From Gammaproteobacteria bacterium (GTDB lineage: Bacteria > Pseudomonadota > Gammaproteobacteria > HTCC5015): a DNA stretch of 64,000 nucleotides. The DNA lies in the NCBI GenBank assembly GCA_028284675.1, contig JANQRI010000015.1, positions 124,001 through 188,000 on the forward strand. The letters run 5' to 3'. Under the pieces are notes generated by a model. The model worked only from the letters and a program-made list of their open reading frames with translations, searched no databases and was not told where the DNA came from. Both the position numbers and the translations under genes were made by a program. How positions within the stretch are numbered: the first letter of the stretch is position 1; every line of letters starts with the position of its first letter. Shown one piece after another: positions 7,755 through 16,791 of the stretch.

Positions 7755-9029
7755 ATGTCTTCCACCAAACTCAAAACGTCTGAGCCAAAGACGCCTACAG
7801 CCATCATCGATAATCTCGATTTTATTGGCAATCCGTTTAAGCAACGGCAATTCTCTATAGAACCTTCGATAACATCAGTTGCCGATGCTGATACCGATAT
7901 CGAACACGTGCTTAAGTTTCTCTACAGTTACAATGGCAGTCATGCAACATTCAATGCTTATCGCCGTGAGCTGGAGCGATTATTACAATGGGCCTGGCGG
8001 ATTGAGAATGTTTCTGTGCTGTCTCTGAAACGTGAAGATATTGAGGACTTTATTCGGTTTTGTATCAAACCACCATTGGCATGGATCGGCACCAAAAATG
8101 TTTCCCGCTTCATTGAAAAAGACGGTATACGCATGCCAAATAAGGCCTGGCGGCCTTTTACTGTTAGTGTGCCAAAAAGCACCCTTGGCTCAGCTAAAAA
8201 ATTGCCAACTCCGGACCCGAAACGATATGAAGCCTCACAAACCGCAGTTAAAGCCACTTTCACAGCGCTTTCTTCTTTTTACGATTACCTGATACAGGAA
8301 AATTTGGTTACTGCAAATCCGGTAGCGTTAATTCGTCAGAAAAGTAAGTTTATTCGTAAAGACCAGCAACGTCCGGTTGTGCGCCGAATTAGCAACCTAC
8401 AGTGGGATTACGTGTTAGAAACCGCGGTTATCATGGCAGATGAAGCCCCTCAGCAACATGAACGCACGCTTTTTATCATGAACTGTCTGTTCGCAATGTA
8501 TTTGCGTATTTCAGAGCTGGTTGCAGACGAGCGCTCCGCTCCAATAATGGGTGATTTTCGTAAAGACCATGATGGTCACTGGTGGTTTTATGTAACAGGA
8601 AAAGGCAATAAAAACCGGTCGATAACGGTTTGTGATGCGATGCTAAAAGCGCTTAAGCGTTACCGCCTTCATCTTGGCCTGGCGGCATTACCTGTTCCTG
8701 GTGAGCAAACACCGTTAATTTCGAAAAGCCTTGGTAAAGGTGCTGTAACCAGTACCCGGCATGTTCGCCGGATTGTCCAGGACTGCTTTGACCGGGCTTA
8801 CAAGCGTATGCAATCCGACGGTCTGGAAGAAGATGCGGCAGATCTTAAGGCTGCAACGGTGCATTGGTTGCGTCATACTGGTATTTCGGAAGATGTTAAA
8901 TTCCGTCCGCGAGAACATGTCCGGGATGATGCCGGCCATGCGAGTATGGCAACTACAGATCGTTATATTGAAAGCGATTTACGTGAAAGGCACGCTTCAG
9001 GCAAGCGTAAACGCATTAAAGATCTATGA
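7755..9029 (+). CDS. tyrosine recombinase (phage integrase family)
   Basis: The protein has 424 residues. A SAM-like core-binding domain spans about 45-200 with FNAYRRELERLLQWAW. The catalytic domain spans about 215-410. Catalytic residues visible are R in LRISELV, K in the GKGNKNR strand, H-x-x-R in VHWLRHTG, H in DDAGHASMATT and the nucleophile in TDRY. It is longer than XerC/D (about 300 residues) because of inserts around residues 105-160. No strong ribosome site precedes the ATG. It ends six bases inside the convergent FNR-like gene. It follows a G+C-richer cassette and may have brought it in. Confidence 0.85.
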   Translation: MSSTKLKTSEPKTPTAIIDNLDFIGNPFKQRQFSIEPSITSVADADTDIEHVLKFLYSYNGSHATFNAYRRELERLLQWAWRIENVSVLSLKREDIEDFIRFCIKPPLAWIGTKNVSRFIEKDGIRMPNKAWRPFTVSVPKSTLGSAKKLPTPDPKRYEASQTAVKATFTALSSFYDYLIQENLVTANPVALIRQKSKFIRKDQQRPVVRRISNLQWDYVLETAVIMADEAPQQHERTLFIMNCLFAMYLRISELVADERSAPIMGDFRKDHDGHWWFYVTGKGNKNRSITVCDAMLKALKRYRLHLGLAALPVPGEQTPLISKSLGKGAVTSTRHVRRIVQDCFDRAYKRMQSDGLEEDAADLKAATVHWLRHTGISEDVKFRPREHVRDDAGHASMATTDRYIESDLRERHASGKRKRIKDL

Positions 9030-9749
9030 CGCATTTATGCAGGCAGCCAGTTTGTTTCGATCGACTATCCGCACCCGCCTTTGCCGGATTGCAATACTGC
9101 CTTCCCGCCGGAATCTGCTGATGGTTCTGGACACGGTTTCTACTGCCAGTCCCAGATAGTTTGCGATATCATAGCGGGACATGCTAAACCGGAACTCCTT
9201 TGATAAGCCGTTACCTGAACCGAGTTTGTTTGACAGTTTGAGCAAAAATTTTGCGATACGTTGCTCTGCAGTCAGTTGGTTCAGGGTAAGCAACATACTT
9301 TGGTCATCAATCAGTTGTTGGCTGATCATACTGAGAAATCTATTGCATGTCGGTTCATGTTTCGTCAGCACGTTTTTCAAAGACTTAAAGGGTATTTTGC
9401 ATACGCGGCTAGGCTCGAGTGCTTCAACACTATGAACATGAGCACCATTTGCCAGGCCGTCGATACCCAACAGTTCACCGGCAAAATGGAATCCGGTAAT
9501 TTGTTCTGAGCCATCACAGGATAGAACCTGTGTTTTAATTGAGCCGGATTGAATGATATAAACAAACTGAAAACGCATTCCAGGCATGTATAGTTTTTGA
9601 TTTTGTTTGAGGTTTACGCGCCGTGCTATGATTGAACTAAATTCTTTTTGCACGTCTGCACAAAGCGTGTACCCCAGACAAAGTTTGTATGCAGAGCAAA
9701 GTTTACATGAATCAAAAGGCTGCTTGCTTGAGGCTTTGACATTACGCAT
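9024..9749 (-). CDS. fnr: FNR/ANR-type oxygen-sensing transcription regulator
   Basis: This 241-residue Crp/Fnr-family protein has C15-x2-C18-x5-C24 near the N-terminus and C117 in LEPSRVCKIPF. These match the four cysteines that bind the [4Fe-4S] cluster in E. coli FNR; C30 is extra. The cAMP-fold runs about 40-150. The helix-turn-helix SRYDIANYLGLAVETVSRTISRF carries E-x-x-S-R, which reads the TTGAT..ATCAA box. Such a box lies at 22609. The gene is divergent from fixL, which suits a FixLJ-FNR/FixK-type cascade. It may be called anr or fixK in related genomes. Confidence 0.92.
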   Translation of the reverse strand: MRNVKASSKQPFDSCKLCSAYKLCLGYTLCADVQKEFSSIIARRVNLKQNQKLYMPGMRFQFVYIIQSGSIKTQVLSCDGSEQITGFHFAGELLGIDGLANGAHVHSVEALEPSRVCKIPFKSLKNVLTKHEPTCNRFLSMISQQLIDDQSMLLTLNQLTAEQRIAKFLLKLSNKLGSGNGLSKEFRFSMSRYDIANYLGLAVETVSRTISRFRREGSIAIRQRRVRIVDRNKLAACINAS

Positions 9750-9902
9750 GATGAAAAACCTTGTCGGTTGTGCAAAATTACACTATCTATAACTTAAAAA
9801 TATAACCTGTCATACCTTATATGCAAGGTCGAGTTTTTGCTTAGGTGCTCTCGGTTTGTACTTAAAAGTACTTTGATTTAATAACTATGACGAATAATTC
9901 TT

Positions 9903-11093
9903 ATGGCTAAAAATAAGGCAAACAACCCTCTGGATAAGCAGGCTGGCCGGCTAGCAGAACAAGACTATCAGTCAGTCACTGCCACACTGGAAGCACTACT
10001 CGAAGCAGCGGTAGATGCAATTATTATCATTGATGATGATGGCAAAATCAGGATGTTCAATACTGCCGCTGAACGAATGTTTGGTTATTCAGCGCCAGCA
10101 GTGGTTGGTAAAAATGTCAATATACTAATGCCCGAACCGTACAGCAGCCAACATGATCGTTATTTACAGAATTATCTGGAAACAGGTGAAGCCAAAATTA
10201 TAGGGATTGGCCGTGAAGTTAAGGCTCAAAAAAATGATGGTGCCCTATTCCCGATTGAGCTCTCAGTCGGTGAGATTAAAGGTGGCGACAGAAAACAGTT
10301 TGTTGGAATTATTCGGGATATCACTGAGCGCGTGCGTGTTGAAACCGAAATTCGTGATAACCAGGAACGACTTGCCCATGTCACACGAGTCAGCACCATG
10401 GGGGAAATGGCATCAGGCATCGCTCATGAAATAAACCAGCCTTTAACTGCAATCGCAACCTATGCCCAAGCTTGCCGCAGATTACTGGAACAAAAAAAAG
10501 CTGACCCGGAAACACTTGATTCGACACTGCAAAAAATCGGCATGCAAGCGCAGCGTGCCGGAGAGGTTATTCGTCGCTTACGGGACTTTATAAAAAAACG
10601 TGTAAGCCATCGCCATGTAGCAGATATTGAGGACATTCTGCAGGAGTCAGTAAAAATAGCGCAGACTGATACGCGAGTACTGAATTATGGTTTAACCCTT
10701 GAATTAAATAATAAACTCCCCCATATTGTTGTTGACAGCGTGCAAATTCAGCAAGTTATTTTAAATTTGATTCGTAATGCAATAGATGCAATGGAAGATA
10801 ACCCTGGCCAGCCTATAAAGATTTATGCTGAACAAAGTGACAACGAGTTTATTGAAATCATTGTTTCAGATCAGGGGCAAGGGCTTGACGAGCAAACCCG
10901 GGAGAAACTGTTTGAGCCGTTTTTTACAACCAAATCTTCAGGGATGGGGTTAGGGCTTTCAATTAGTCAATCCATTATTAATTCTCATGGTGGCCGTTTG
11001 TGGCACACTGTAAACAGGCATGGCGGCAGCGATTTTCATTTTACCTTACCGCTTAGAGCGTCCCCAAACCTCAGAAAAGGCAATGCCAGCTGA
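9903..11093 (+). CDS. fixL: FixL-type haem-PAS oxygen sensor histidine kinase
   Basis: This is a soluble 396-residue kinase. A PAS domain (about 25-145) carries the FixL signature: H84 in SSQHDRYLQNYL aligns with the proximal haem ligand and R104 in IIGIGREV with the distal oxygen-responsive Arg. FPIELSVGE is also conserved. The kinase core has the phospho-acceptor H175 in GIAHEINQPL and an ATPase domain with NLIRNAIDAM, DQGQGL and GMGLGLSIS. In rhizobia FixL autophosphorylates when oxygen leaves the haem and then phosphorylates FixJ. The fixJ gene follows with a TGATG overlap. Haem binding is inferred from these residues. Confidence 0.92.
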   Translation: MAKNKANNPLDKQAGRLAEQDYQSVTATLEALLEAAVDAIIIIDDDGKIRMFNTAAERMFGYSAPAVVGKNVNILMPEPYSSQHDRYLQNYLETGEAKIIGIGREVKAQKNDGALFPIELSVGEIKGGDRKQFVGIIRDITERVRVETEIRDNQERLAHVTRVSTMGEMASGIAHEINQPLTAIATYAQACRRLLEQKKADPETLDSTLQKIGMQAQRAGEVIRRLRDFIKKRVSHRHVADIEDILQESVKIAQTDTRVLNYGLTLELNNKLPHIVVDSVQIQQVILNLIRNAIDAMEDNPGQPIKIYAEQSDNEFIEIIVSDQGQGLDEQTREKLFEPFFTTKSSGMGLGLSISQSIINSHGGRLWHTVNRHGGSDFHFTLPLRASPNLRKGNAS

Positions 11094-11704
11094 TGACAAC
11101 CCAAAAACAAATAGTACACATTATTGATGATGATGATGCGGTGCGTGATTCTCTTAGAATGCTGTTAAGCTCAGTTAATATTGAGAGTAAAAGCTACCCG
11201 AATGCTCAGGCATTTTTAGATACTGACATTGATTATTTATCCGGTTGTATTCTGCTCGATATACGCATGCCGGGTATGAGCGGGCTGGAACTGCAAAGCA
11301 AACTCAATAATATGGGGTGTCAACTACCGGTTATCTTCATAACCGGTCATGGTGATATTCCGATGGCAGTAGAGGCAATGAAACACGGCGCGGCAGAATT
11401 TATTCAAAAGCCTTTTAGAGAACAGGATCTGCTCGACCGTATTAGCAATGCATTAAAAAAGAATAGAATAAAAGCCGGTGAAGACATGGAAATAAAAGCC
11501 ATTCAGACCCGTATAACTGCCCTTTCACCACGTGAGCATGAAGTTATGAGCATGGTCATAGATGGTAAGGCAAATAAAGTGATTGCATACGATTTAGGGC
11601 TTAGCCAGCGCACAGTTGAAATTCATCGTGCGAATGTGATGGAAAAAATGGAGGCAAAATCCCTGGCTGACCTGGTGAAAATGGTATTGTTAACAGCTAA
11701 GTAA
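11093..11704 (+). CDS. fixJ: FixJ-type response regulator
   Basis: The protein has 203 residues. The receiver (1-120) has the acidic pair in IIDDDD, the phospho-acceptor Asp in LLDIRMPGMSG, Thr in ITGHGD and Lys in QKPF. A LuxR/NarL-type helix-turn-helix (about 138-200) follows with LSPREHEVMSMVIDGKANKVIAYDLGLSQRTVEIHR. It is the expected partner of FixL, whose stop codon overlaps this start by one base. Phosphorylated FixJ usually activates fixK/fnr-type genes and, through them, the cbb3 oxidase genes, all found nearby. Confidence 0.93.
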   Translation: MTTQKQIVHIIDDDDAVRDSLRMLLSSVNIESKSYPNAQAFLDTDIDYLSGCILLDIRMPGMSGLELQSKLNNMGCQLPVIFITGHGDIPMAVEAMKHGAAEFIQKPFREQDLLDRISNALKKNRIKAGEDMEIKAIQTRITALSPREHEVMSMVIDGKANKVIAYDLGLSQRTVEIHRANVMEKMEAKSLADLVKMVLLTAK

Positions 11705-11788
11705 CAGTCTAAATTTTAGGGTTAACCACTTTTCTTTAAGTAAAAATCCTTATTGGTCTAATCACATTGCTTGTCCATACTTGGTGGT

Positions 11789-12211
11789 ATGGCGATAAGA
11801 AGCACGAGTTCATCAATTTCAGGCGAATTAGCAAGCAGCCCGACGGCTAAGCCGTTAATATACATAATCGACTGTGATTATGAAGTATGTGATGCGATGT
11901 GCGGGTTATTTGCCCCTTTAAATGTTGAAATTGCCTGTTTTGCAACAGCTGAAGCATTTATGACAGCACCAATTGATACGCGTGCATCCTGCATGCTGAT
12001 TGAAACCAACCTTCCGGATATGAGCGGTATCGAGTTGCTGGAGAGGCTGCGTATAGAGGGTTACGATATTCCGACAATTATGCTTGCCACATTCAGTGAT
12101 GTGCCAACAGCTGTTCGTGCAATGCAGGCTAATGCAATCGATTTCATTGAAAAGCCTTTTATTGAGAGCGTGTTATTAAGCCGTGTAGAGCAAGCTCTTA
12201 TGCAGCAATAA
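11789..12211 (+). CDS. degenerate FixJ-like receiver protein (pseudo-receiver)
   Basis: This is a 140-residue single receiver domain with no output domain. Aligned with the neighbouring FixJ, the second acidic-pocket Asp is C29 (IIDCDYEV), the phospho-acceptor Asp is E72 (LIETNLPDMSG) and the switch Thr is A100. The Lys in IEKPF (K122) is kept. Phosphorylation is therefore unlikely; Glu may mimic the phosphorylated state. The start is taken at ATG 11789; an in-frame TTG at 11771 is an alternative. It follows fixJ by 84 bases and overlaps the convergent ldhA by 14. It could compete for FixL or bind FixJ, which is speculation. Confidence 0.75.
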   Translation: MAIRSTSSSISGELASSPTAKPLIYIIDCDYEVCDAMCGLFAPLNVEIACFATAEAFMTAPIDTRASCMLIETNLPDMSGIELLERLRIEGYDIPTIMLATFSDVPTAVRAMQANAIDFIEKPFIESVLLSRVEQALMQQ

Positions 12212-13208
12212 TAAAGTCCGGGTTTACCTGGTTTTTTAAAGGCTTTCTGTCTGCATAATCCTGTATATTTCTCAATGTTGTTTCTGCGATATTCTGTAAC
12301 GCATTTTTTGTAAAAAAACCCTGATGGCCGGTTACAATGACATTTGGGAAAGTTAACAAACGCACGAACACATCATCATCGATAATTTTGTCGGACAGGT
12401 CTTCAAAAAACAGATCCCCTTCCTGTTCATACACATCAAGCCCCAAATGACCTAGTTTTCCGGATTTTATTGCAACAATTGCGGCTTTTGTGTCAATTAT
12501 TGCACCGCGGCCCGTGTTTATAAGCATTACACCATCCTTCATCTGTGCGAAAGCTTCGTTGTCGATCAAGTGATACGTTTCCTTATTCAATGGGCAGTGC
12601 AGAGTAACAATATCTGACTCCGAATAAAGATCCGGCAAATCTACATAGGCAACACCTTCTTCCAGGCATTTCGGATTCGGCTTAATATCATATGCAAGTA
12701 TCCGGCAACCAAAACCTGCGAGTATGCGCGACACAATCGCACCGATATTGCCGGTACCGATAATGCCAACGGTCAAGCCGTGCAATTCAACACCCAACAA
12801 ACCTTTTAATGAAAAATTTCCATCTCTAACTCTGTTATACGCTTTATGTGTATGTCGGCTTAAACTTAAAATCAATGCCAATGTATGTTCGGCAACTGAA
12901 TAAGGAGAGTATGCCGGTACCCGCACAATCTTAATACCTAACGCCGCAGCCGCGTGAAGGTCAACATTATTGAATCCCGCGCAACGCAGTGCAATCAATT
13001 CAGTGCCCTGCTCTTTCAGAGTACGTAGCACCGACTCATCTAACACATCATTGACAAATACACATACACAGGGGTACCCGGTTGCGGCCTGCATGGTTTC
13101 CGGCGTCAGGCGCGTTTTAAAAAAATGCAATTGATGTCCAAAATTACTATTTGCATTGCTAAGGAATGCTTCATCGTGTGGTTTGGTACTGTATACAGCC
13201 ACTTTCAT
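12198..13208 (-). CDS. ldhA: D-lactate dehydrogenase (NAD-dependent, fermentative)
   Basis: This 336-residue D-2-hydroxyacid dehydrogenase has the NAD-binding GTGNIG, the catalytic Arg in NTGRGAIID, Glu in YEQEGD and His in VTGHQGFFT. LFFED and the overall length match LdhA, which reduces pyruvate to D-lactate during fermentation. GGAG about ten bases before the ATG supports the start. It is transcribed away from ccoN, with 169 bases between the start codons, and overlaps the pseudo-receiver gene at its 3' end. The setting inside an FNR/FixLJ/cbb3 block suggests oxygen control, though no good FNR box was found in that interval. Confidence 0.9.
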   Translation of the reverse strand: MKVAVYSTKPHDEAFLSNANSNFGHQLHFFKTRLTPETMQAATGYPCVCVFVNDVLDESVLRTLKEQGTELIALRCAGFNNVDLHAAAALGIKIVRVPAYSPYSVAEHTLALILSLSRHTHKAYNRVRDGNFSLKGLLGVELHGLTVGIIGTGNIGAIVSRILAGFGCRILAYDIKPNPKCLEEGVAYVDLPDLYSESDIVTLHCPLNKETYHLIDNEAFAQMKDGVMLINTGRGAIIDTKAAIVAIKSGKLGHLGLDVYEQEGDLFFEDLSDKIIDDDVFVRLLTFPNVIVTGHQGFFTKNALQNIAETTLRNIQDYADRKPLKNQVNPDFIIAA

Positions 13209-13377
13209 TGTGTCTCTCCACTAAGCCTCTGCCTGAATATAGCAGTAATGTTCGGCAAATTGCAGATCTTCTCACTAAGTAATAACCGAGAATCATCAAC
13301 GGCGTTTCCGTATCGTGGTTTTACTCTAAAACCTGCATTATTAATAAAAAACCACCCGGCGAAAAAGGAAACTCAAT

Positions 13378-14811
13378 ATGCCTGAAACGGCGCATAGCAC
13401 ATATAACGATAAAGTTGTTCGGCAATTTGCTTTAGTTACAGTTTTATGGGGTATTGTTGGTATGGCAGTCGGCGTACTGATTGCAGCTCAACTGGCCTGG
13501 CCGGCATTGAATTTTGATTTGCCCTGGTTAACGTACAGTCGCCTCAGGCCTTTGCATACGAATGCGGTTATTTTTGCTTTTGGTGGCTGCGCATTGTTTG
13601 CAACTTCTTATCATATCGTACAGCGCACCTGTCAAGTGCCTCTGGCTTTTCCAAAATTGGCGGCTTTTACATTTTGGGGCTGGCAGGCTGTTATTTTACT
13701 GGCCGCAATCACATTGCCATTGGGGATCACTCAGAGCAAAGAATATGCGGAACTTGAGTGGCCGATTGATATTTTAATTACGATTGTATGGGTTGTATAC
13801 GCGATTGTTTTCTTTGGAACGATTGCACAACGTAAAGTAAAGCATATTTATGTTGCAAACTGGTTTTTTGCCGCTTATGTCATCACGGTCGCGGTACTGC
13901 ATATTGTTAATAATCTCGCAATTCCTGTCAGCCTTACTAAATCTTACGTTATATATTCAGGCACCGTTGATGCGATGGTGCAATGGTGGTATGGACACAA
14001 TGCAGTAGGCTTTTTCCTGACTGCAGGGTTCCTGGGTATTATGTATTATTTTGTGCCCAAACAAGCCGGCCGGCCAATATATTCCTACCGCTTGTCAGTT
14101 GTACACTTTTGGGCATTAATTTCAATTTACATGTGGGCAGGCCCGCATCATTTGCATTACACCGCATTGCCGGATTGGGCGCAGTCACTTGGTATGGTGT
14201 TTTCTCTGGTTCTACTCGCACCATCCTGGGGAGGAATGATCAACGGTATTATGACATTATCAGGAGCCTGGCATAAACTGCGTTCAGACCCTATTCTTAA
14301 GTTCCTGATCGTATCGCTTTCATTTTATGGCATGTCGACCTTTGAAGGACCGATGATGTCGATAAAGACAGTCAATGCACTTTCACATTATACTGACTGG
14401 ACAATCGGGCATGTGCATTCAGGGGCGCTTGGCTGGGTCGCGTTTATTTCAATCGGAGCAATTTATGCCCTGATTCCCAAGGTTTTCAACCGTCCGGCAA
14501 TGTACAGCAGCAAACTTATCGATTTGCACTTTTGGATTTCAACAATTGGTGTTGTTTTATACATCGCGTCGATGTGGATCGCTGGCGTAATGCAGGGCTT
14601 AATGTGGCGTGAGGTTAACCAGGACGGCACGTTAACATATAGTTTTATTGAATCGATAGCCAGAACCTATCCCTACTACATTGTCCGATTTGCTGGAGGA
14701 CTACTCTTTTTACTGGGCATGTTCTTAATGGCATTCAATATTGCCAAGACTATCATGCCAGGGCGCGGTGCTGCAGCCATGAAGTATGAAACTCAAGCGC
14801 AAGCGGCTTAA
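13378..14811 (+). CDS. ccoN: cbb3-type cytochrome c oxidase subunit I
   Basis: The 477-residue catalytic subunit is inner-membrane with about twelve helices. Haem and copper ligands can be seen in [33 protein letters not shown] and [11 protein letters not shown]. Cbb3 oxidases reduce oxygen to water with very high affinity, so they serve respiration at low oxygen. It is the first gene of ccoNOQP and assembly genes that run without large gaps to 21620. A run ending AAAGGAAAC lies just before the ATG. Confidence 0.97.
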   Translation: MPETAHSTYNDKVVRQFALVTVLWGIVGMAVGVLIAAQLAWPALNFDLPWLTYSRLRPLHTNAVIFAFGGCALFATSYHIVQRTCQVPLAFPKLAAFTFWGWQAVILLAAITLPLGITQSKEYAELEWPIDILITIVWVVYAIVFFGTIAQRKVKHIYVANWFFAAYVITVAVLHIVNNLAIPVSLTKSYVIYSGTVDAMVQWWYGHNAVGFFLTAGFLGIMYYFVPKQAGRPIYSYRLSVVHFWALISIYMWAGPHHLHYTALPDWAQSLGMVFSLVLLAPSWGGMINGIMTLSGAWHKLRSDPILKFLIVSLSFYGMSTFEGPMMSIKTVNALSHYTDWTIGHVHSGALGWVAFISIGAIYALIPKVFNRPAMYSSKLIDLHFWISTIGVVLYIASMWIAGVMQGLMWREVNQDGTLTYSFIESIARTYPYYIVRFAGGLLFLLGMFLMAFNIAKTIMPGRGAAAMKYETQAQAA

Positions 14812-14827
14812 ATAAAGAGGCGTATAA

Positions 14828-15424
14828 ATGCAACACGATAAAATTGAGAAAAATATTGGTTTAATGGCAATCCTGGTTGCGGTCGTGATCAGCATTGGCG
14901 GTCTGGCTGAAATTGTGCCGCTTATCTTTCAAGCCCAAGTTACTGAGCCAGCTGATGGTGTAAAACCATATACCGCCTTACAGCTCAGCGGCCGGGATAT
15001 TTATGTTCGCGAAGGGTGCTATGTTTGTCATTCACAAATGATTCGGCCATTTTATTCAGAGACGGAAAGATACGGTGCTTATTCTGTTGCCGGTGAGTTT
15101 GTCTATGATTATCCATTTCAATGGGGGTCAAAACGCACCGGGCCTGATCTGGCGCGTGTCGGTGGCCGCTACAGCGATGAGTGGCACCGTATTCATCTGA
15201 TTAAACCCCAGGACGTTGTGCCGGAATCAAATATGCCGGGGTTTCCATGGTTATTGGATGCAACACTGGATGGCGAACTTGTTACAAAAAAACTTAAAGT
15301 CATGCGGATGTTAGGGGTCCCATACAGTGACGCAGAAATTAACGCAGCAGCTGAAAGTGTTAATAATAAAACCGAAATGGATGCACTGATAGCTTATTTG
15401 CAGGTTTTGGGGACCAAAAGGTGA
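14828..15424 (+). CDS. ccoO: cbb3 oxidase monohaem cytochrome c subunit II
   Basis: This 198-residue protein has one N-terminal membrane helix (about 10-32) and a periplasmic cytochrome c domain. The haem-binding [11 protein letters not shown] lies near residue 67, with Met in the [10 protein letters not shown] loop as likely axial ligand. CcoO passes electrons from CcoP to CcoN. Sixteen bases separate it from ccoN, and GAGG stands before the ATG. Confidence 0.97.
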   Translation: MQHDKIEKNIGLMAILVAVVISIGGLAEIVPLIFQAQVTEPADGVKPYTALQLSGRDIYVREGCYVCHSQMIRPFYSETERYGAYSVAGEFVYDYPFQWGSKRTGPDLARVGGRYSDEWHRIHLIKPQDVVPESNMPGFPWLLDATLDGELVTKKLKVMRMLGVPYSDAEINAAAESVNNKTEMDALIAYLQVLGTKR

Positions 15425-15430
15425 TTAATA

Positions 15431-15610
15431 ATGGTGGATATTCATATGCTTAACGGAATATTGACTCTGATTTTATTGATAGTTTTTATCGGTATTTTTT
15501 TCTGGGCCTACAGTAGTAAACGCAAAGAGGCATTTGATCAGGCATCGCGGTTACCGCTGGAAGACAATGATGGTATTAAAAGCACAGAAAAATCCGGGAG
15601 TAAATCATAA
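15431..15610 (+). CDS. ccoQ: cbb3 oxidase small subunit
   Basis: This 59-residue protein was read directly from the sequence between ccoO and ccoP. It has one membrane helix (about 9-27, LTLILLIVFIGIFFWAYS) followed by a charged tail with KRKEAFDQASRLPLED, typical of CcoQ/FixQ, which stabilises the oxidase. The stop TAA shares one base with the ccoP start (TAATG), so the two are translationally coupled. Confidence 0.9.
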   Translation: MVDIHMLNGILTLILLIVFIGIFFWAYSSKRKEAFDQASRLPLEDNDGIKSTEKSGSKS

Positions 15611-16524
15611 TGCACAGTGGCTGGAGTATTTTTATTATTGTAATAACCCTGGCTAATGTTCTGGCCTGCTGGTGGTTACTTTATTGGGCAAAAAGCAAGA
15701 AAAAAGATAATGACTCAGAAACGACAGGACATGTTTGGGATGAAGACCTTAAGGAATATAATAACCCGCTGCCCCGTTGGTGGCTGGGCCTGTTCAATAT
15801 CACTATTGTTTTTGCATTGGTTTACCTGATGCTTTATCCGGGGCTTGGAAACTTCAAAGGTATATTAAACTGGTCTCAAGCTGGACAATACAATACTGAA
15901 CTGGAAACAGCCGAAGCCCGCTATGGTGAAATATTTAGAGCCTATGCTTCTGAAACAGTTGAAGTATTGGCTGAAAACCCGGATGCGCTGAAGTCCGGAC
16001 ACCGGTTATTTATTAATTATTGTGCCACCTGTCATGGTTCTGATGCGCGCGGTGCTCCGGGGTTTCCGAACCTAAGGGATAATGACTGGCTGTATGGTAA
16101 TTCGCCGGAGGCAATAAAGACCAGCATCATCCAGGGCCGTAACGGGATTATGCCTGGCTGGGGTGCTGCACTTGGCGAAGATGGTGTTGAAGAAGTTGCT
16201 GCCTATGTTAAAAGCTTAAGCGGCCTGCCTTACCGGCTTGATTTAGCTCCCGAAGGCAAGAAAAAGTATATGCAGTTTTGTGCAGCCTGTCATGGCACTA
16301 CCGGTACCGGTAACCAAATGCTCGGAGCACCGAATTTAGCAGATGATATCTGGCTTTATCGAAATGATCTTGAGTCTATAAAGTCCATTATTGCCAATGG
16401 CGCGCAAGGCGGTATGCCTGCTCATGGCGACTTGCTTTCTGCCGAGAGAATTCATGTGTTAACCGCTTACATTTACGCTTTATCCAACCCATCTTCAGCT
16501 GATGCAGGTTCAAAACAACAGTAA
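15610..16524 (+). CDS. ccoP: cbb3 oxidase dihaem cytochrome c subunit III
   Basis: This 304-residue protein has two N-terminal membrane helices (about 5-25 and 57-78) and two periplasmic cytochrome c domains with CATCHGSDARG (near residue 138) and CAACHGTTGTG (near 223). It receives electrons from soluble or membrane cytochromes and passes them to CcoO. The N-terminal helix pair and the linker with WDEDLKEYNNPLPRWW are characteristic of the family. Confidence 0.97.
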   Translation: MHSGWSIFIIVITLANVLACWWLLYWAKSKKKDNDSETTGHVWDEDLKEYNNPLPRWWLGLFNITIVFALVYLMLYPGLGNFKGILNWSQAGQYNTELETAEARYGEIFRAYASETVEVLAENPDALKSGHRLFINYCATCHGSDARGAPGFPNLRDNDWLYGNSPEAIKTSIIQGRNGIMPGWGAALGEDGVEEVAAYVKSLSGLPYRLDLAPEGKKKYMQFCAACHGTTGTGNQMLGAPNLADDIWLYRNDLESIKSIIANGAQGGMPAHGDLLSAERIHVLTAYIYALSNPSSADAGSKQQ

Positions 16525-16789
16525 CTCAGAATACCCTCGCCGCTTACACTATATTAGCGCGGTATTATGGCCTTCGTTTTTGGCGGCATGTGTTGCGACA
16601 ATGGTTTTTTTTGCCATGTTTGATCCGCAAGAACTGTTGCAAATTATGACATGGAAATTTTCTCTCAGTAGAGAGTGGGCTTATAGCCTGGGGTTTTTTC
16701 TATTTTGGTTGCTGACCATACTATCCAGTTCCATCACATTGGTGCTATTGCTTCCGGGTGAAACTGAGCACCTCTCTAAAGAGACGTAA
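16502..16789 (+). CDS. small two-helix membrane protein in the cco operon
   Basis: The 95-residue protein has two hydrophobic helices, near 18-40 and 60-85, and no known motif. Its start lies 23 bases inside ccoP and its stop two bases before ccoG, so it is read with the oxidase genes. Proteins of this size occur in the same place in other gammaproteobacterial cco clusters, but their role has not been named. An assembly or stabilising function is inferred from position only. Confidence 0.75.
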   Translation: MQVQNNSNSEYPRRLHYISAVLWPSFLAACVATMVFFAMFDPQELLQIMTWKFSLSREWAYSLGFFLFWLLTILSSSITLVLLLPGETEHLSKET

Positions 16790-16791
16790 TA

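Noticed and set aside
9750..9902. FNR box between fnr and fixL
   Set aside because: TTGAT occurs at about 9873 but the second half is TAACT, too far from ATCAA. A short GTACTT/AAGTAC repeat at 9858-9871 is not enough for a call.
13209..13377. FNR box between ldhA and ccoN
   Set aside because: Only an ATCAA half site near 13302 was found; the other half does not match, so no site is called.
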